Source: Dysidea avara
Lineage: Eukaryota; Porifera; Demospongiae; Dictyoceratida; Dysideidae
Length of the DNA stretch: 64,000 nt
NCBI RefSeq assembly: GCF_963678975.1
Contig: NC_089272.1
Span: 20,907,399-20,971,398, forward strand
Direction: 5' to 3'
How positions within the stretch are numbered: the stretch's first letter is position 1; each line of letters begins with the position of its first letter. Below, one piece after another: positions 60,059 to 64,000 of the stretch. The notes beneath the pieces are model-generated. The model made no database searches and was not told the origin of the DNA. It saw only the letters and a list, made by a program, of their open reading frames with translations. Both the position numbers and the translations under genes were made by a program.

Positions 60059-60309
60059 TGTGACCGGGCCTGCAAATATAGGGCTTGTGGGCACATTAAA
60101 TTTACCAACTTTTTCAAACTGTTATCACCCATAACATTTTGTGCTGTTATGCTGTGGCTTTAAAAATTTCAGCAAGTATTAAACAGTTAATTGGCATTAT
60201 AATACAAGTTTCAGAATGCAAATATTATAATTTACTACTGAGATATATCCTGTTGTGTGACAGGGTGTAATTTATGCCCACGTGCCCTATTTTCGCAGCC
60301 CCAGTTACA
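60059..60309. mobile_element. 251-bp MITE, TGTGACCGGGCCTGC ends, TA duplication (copy 2)
   Basis: Same length and layout as 15355-15605, with TA at 60057-60058 and 60310-60311. The right end is slightly diverged (TTTTCGCAGCCCCAGTTACA). Confidence 0.8.
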
Positions 60310-60499
60310 TATACTCTGATAGAGTATTGTTAATATCCATACATTGACAGCTTTAGTGAGTTCTATTGGTGGAAAATGCTTTGAATTTCTGTGGAGGCAG
60401 CACTTACATTCAAAGTTTTCCTCACATCAGCTTGAAGTTTTCCCAGTACCATTGGAACCACAACAAGGCCCCATAAGATGCAGTCGATCGCCCCAAGGC

Positions 60500-61050
60500 T
60501 GACACACTGGAATTGTCTGTTCACTATGCTTAACAATTGAAGTAAGCAGATTCAAGCTTTCACTTATTATGTACTATCTGTGCTATATTTCATCTGTAGT
60601 ACAAAGCATCTAATTCATTTGTAGCATGTGCACAGGCTACTCTACTAATACTACTGATCAACTTCAAAGTAACAGAGTCATCATAAAGTGTTCAGCCAAA
60701 TATGACAGTTCCATACCATATAACTACTTATCATGATCAGGTAGTTAGAAGATTGACCACTCAGAATCATTGGAATGTAGGGAGTGAAAAGGACAACTAA
60801 AACTGTTCAGGTGTGAACAAATAATGTTTAGCAGTGTTATTGATTCCATTATGAAATCCCTCCTAGGAATCCTTATATGAAGATAGCCGCACCATTTTTT
60901 CACAGCTTGGCTGTTTTTGTGTGGATTTACTGTATCACTACAAATATATTCCAAGGAATGTGAATAAGTTGTAATTGTTACTCTATGGCTGCATATCTGG
61001 TACTATAGTCACCATACAGCGAATGTGCTAGTGTACCTCATGGAGTTTGT
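60500..61050 (+). repeat. Repeat X, copy E
   Basis: Matches segments of copies A and D. A 40-bp foldback-family end (GCCGCACC...CAGCTTGGCTG) replaces the X sequence at about 60887-60930. Confidence 0.8.
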
Positions 61051-61894
61051 GGGTACATTTATCAAATGGTACGGTAGTACTGTTTAAGTGGGTTTGCGTG
61101 CCACCCAAAATTCTGCCATTAAAAATCACCCTAGAGACATTTTACACAATGAAAATCACTTTTACGGATAGTACTAGTCCATATAATATATTAAATATAA
61201 CAAAACACTTACAGGTGGCTGGATATAGAATTTCATAAAATCACCAAACTCGAATTTTATTCTCACTGCCTCACTGCCTGCTTCACTGACCACAGTTGCA
61301 AGGCTAGAGACCAACCAAAGCAGCGCATGGCCACCATTTTATGCCACAATCACAAATTCACTGGTGGGATGTGCTTTTTGGGGTTCTGACAAGTGTAGGC
61401 CCTCTGCACCTTGTCTTTTCTTTAATCTTCAAACGGCTGCTTGTCTTCTTCATCCAACAAAACCATATCAAGGCGTTAATTTTTTGTAACATCACTCTCT
61501 TTCAGTGACATATATAGACGCCACAGAATTATTTCAGAGCTGGATTTCAGAAGCGCTTCAGTCCTGACACTATAAGAGATATACTAGCTAGATATCTGCA
61601 AGTTTACAATTGGATCCCGTTTGTGATAGGTTCACGACCATACCCATCAATTAAAGATCTATGGACTAATAGTGATAGAGTATGGGAACCACACCTCTTA
61701 ACAATCTAGTGGTTTACTTACCAGTAAACAAGATGACCTCACCCCTTGTTGGTCTAGCTAGCTGCACACCTCTTGGCTGAATTGAGATATACTCTAATAC
61801 AACAGTCACTCTAATACAACAGTCATGTATGATACTCTAATAGAACAGTCACTAGTTATATTGTAGGTAGCTATGCTACAGCAAAAGCTAATCA
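61051..61894. other. Non-coding interval
   Basis: No gene seen. Three CTCTAATACAACAGTCA / CTCTAATAGAACAGTCA motif copies occur at 61789-61855. Confidence 0.5.
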
Positions 61895-62152
61895 ATAAAA
61901 ATTGTAAATAAAATGAAGTAGGGATCTATGCAATAAAAGTAGAGAAACAAGAGATGAATGATGGTATTACAGCATAGCTTTATAGGAAAGTCCCTATGTT
62001 GGCACATTAGCTATAACAATTATTGTGCTAAATGCCAAAGTAGGGACTTTCCCACTAAGCTATATATATACGTTGTAATACCATCATTCACCTCTTGTTT
62101 CACTACTTTTATTGCAAAGATCCCTACTTTATTTTTAAATTAACAATTTTTT
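61895..62152. mobile_element. Hairpin MITE, about 258 bp
   Basis: Arms centred near 62023 pair almost throughout: GTAGGGATCTATGCAATAAA with TTTATTGCAAAGATCCCTAC, and GAATGATGGTATTAC with GTAATACCATCATTC. The target duplication is not resolved. Confidence 0.85.
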
Positions 62153-63667
62153 AAATACTAGTCATCATTATAACTTAGCACAAATATTACAGGCATTCTA
62201 CCTACGTAAATGCTATGTTGACAGCATGTATACAGTTTACTGTAGTAGAATACAGTAATACAGGTAAAAGGTTTGTATTTCAAAGGTTTATATTTTAATT
62301 GATTAAATTGTTGTTGATTTGTTATTGAGTATTATTTTTTTATTAAATTAACCCAGCCATATGTAAACAAATTCTCACTGCTGATTGTTGGGAGTTCTAG
62401 GCGACATCCTGTGCAATATTCCACCATGTAGAAAAGTCGAGACGCCCACCATGAACAATCTACCATGATAACACACAGAAATGGTGGGGAGGGAATGGAC
62501 AAGAAGAGATGGGCAATGTCAAACACAGCTGGTAACGTAGGGAAGCCATCATGATAGCTACCACGAATCAACACCTTGGCAGCCAGGAATTAGGAAATTC
62601 TATTGAATTAATTTAATTTTTTTTGCAGCATTCCATTGAAATTGTTAGGATTGCACTAAAGGCACTTTTGGGCTTGCAAATTGCCAGGATGGTAACATGA
62701 AGCTGTTTTTGGGTGATATTTTGGCCAGAAGAACCCGAACTTTCATGATACCTAATACACAGCACTATCGTACTATATGATAATCTTAGCTTCAACCCTT
62801 TTTAATGCTGTTCTACAATTGTTCTCTTAATTTGTACTGACTTAGGACATGTGAGTATTCTAATAAATTGGTGTGGATCCCTTTTAAATGGACTATTGGA
62901 GTTACGTACTTGTACCCAGTTAGCTGTTTATGGTTAGCTAATTGTACTTATCTTAAGTAGTGTGGTGGGTCAACTTTTAGGAACTGTAACTTGAAACCAT
63001 TATTGAGAGGTATTAAATGCATGGTAGAGGAATTAATAGGTTTTCCTAGTGGCTATATAAATTGATTGCAGAGTTGCTTTTCAAACTGTTCCTCATTTTT
63101 CATGCTGTGTAATGCGGTAAAACTTTCACTTTTCAGACAGAAATCATAGTTGGAGTACACATTCACGTGCACAGATGGTTTTCTTTTGATGTGGTATACA
63201 AAGATTCATCACCATTCATAATAATATTACAAAAAGTAAACAGACAATTGCAAGTACAAGGTCATTTTTAAGTTTGATCAGTGAAACAAGGTCGCCTATA
63301 CTCCTACAGTGGACATTGAATCCTTAATTCAGAATATACCTAGCTTGCATGACTGACTTTATGGATTCCACTAGTACAAGTATGAGGATCTGCAGGTGTG
63401 TTACTTTGTATCAGTACTTTTGTCTATGATCCCTTAAAATTTCTTGTACGTATATAGATGAGGCTGTTTAATAGTTTCTGGTAGAAAAACACAAACATGA
63501 GCATACCGTCATTATCCTACTATACAGTACGGTATGATGTTATTGAAAGATGTAGTTAGTATAATTGTTTAGTGAGCTACATTATGCGATTGCAAGTTAC
63601 TGGTTCATAGTCATCAACTCTAGACCTCTGCTAACTCTTCTAGCTACATAATTATGGCAATCATCAA
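62153..63667. other. Non-coding interval
   Basis: No gene, domain or transposon end recognised. Confidence 0.4.
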
Positions 63668-64000
63668 CAGGGGCGGTGGAGCAAGCCAAAGAGTAAGGGG
63701 AACTTTGTCAATGAAATTTACCCAATGCAGTTTGAAGCATGCAAGAGATATGCTGCTATTCTTGGGGGTCTAGGGCTTGCCCCAGAAAAATCTTCATAAT
63801 TTAGAAGATATTGTTGTCATTCTGCTGCTTGATGTACAGTCACTAGTGTAAAGGACTGAAAGGATGTACTTTTTCAGACATGGGACTAAGCATCTGTGTA
63901 GCTAGGAGGCCAGCAAACACTGCCTAGCTGTGAAAAGATTAATTTTACTAAAATGCAAAGATTTTTCCAATAACAACCATACTATTACAAGAGACACACC
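63668..64000. mobile_element. Left end of a hAT-like element running off the window
   Basis: CAGGGGCGGTGGAGCAAGCC followed inside by GGGGGTCTAGGGCTTGCCCC resembles the ends at 26166 and 29962. The right end is beyond the window, so this is a tentative call. Confidence 0.4.

Overview
This window looks like nuclear DNA from an AT-rich, repeat-rich animal genome. The basis is GT-AG introns, animal-type non-LTR reverse transcriptases, hAT, Mutator-like, CACTA/EnSpm and Tigger/pogo-like elements, a DUF3504 (Crypton-type) recombinase relic and a lone TKL-like kinase. A sponge or another early-branching metazoan is my best guess, but it is an inference from gene and repeat content, not from a diagnostic gene. 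No bacterial operons, rRNA, tRNA or CRISPR arrays were seen.

Layout. 1-3.8 kb is featureless. 3829-6348 is a 2.5-kb long-inverted-repeat element with GGAAC-repeat ends and a 9-bp target duplication. 6.9-10.3 kb holds a non-LTR 3' fragment followed by a CACTA/EnSpm Tnp2 transposase relic. 11-12.3 kb has small foldback elements. 13465-15288 is the only convincing intact host-like gene, a two-exon protein kinase. 16.1-19.5 kb is a tandemly duplicated segment with splice-like exon borders, split by a hAT MITE. 18.7-23.9 kb is quiet. 23.9-33.1 kb is a nest of transposons: an RT relic broken by a near-perfect 631-bp palindrome, several hAT-type MITEs with 8-bp duplications, a Tigger-like element with TA duplication, and a foldback element carrying a lysine-rich frame. 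33.5-35.3 kb is a second RT relic, on the minus strand.

From about 37.4 to 61 kb the DNA is built from repeated modules: a dispersed repeat here called X (five or more partial copies, one hosting a DUF3504 recombinase relic), two copies of an 800-bp module starting with a GACACAC hairpin, two 31-bp satellite arrays (3.3 and 1.75 kb), and four copies of one foldback family. In both array loci the order is hairpin module, array, foldback. The last 3 kb has one hairpin element and the start of a hAT-like element.

The most unusual theme is a short motif (ATACTCTAATAGAGCAGTCA and variants, both orientations) that recurs inside unrelated MITE families, inside a Tigger-like element, and at the start of both satellite arrays, where it grades into the satellite unit. 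Apart from the kinase, coding content is almost entirely decayed transposon genes; no cooperating gene set is present.
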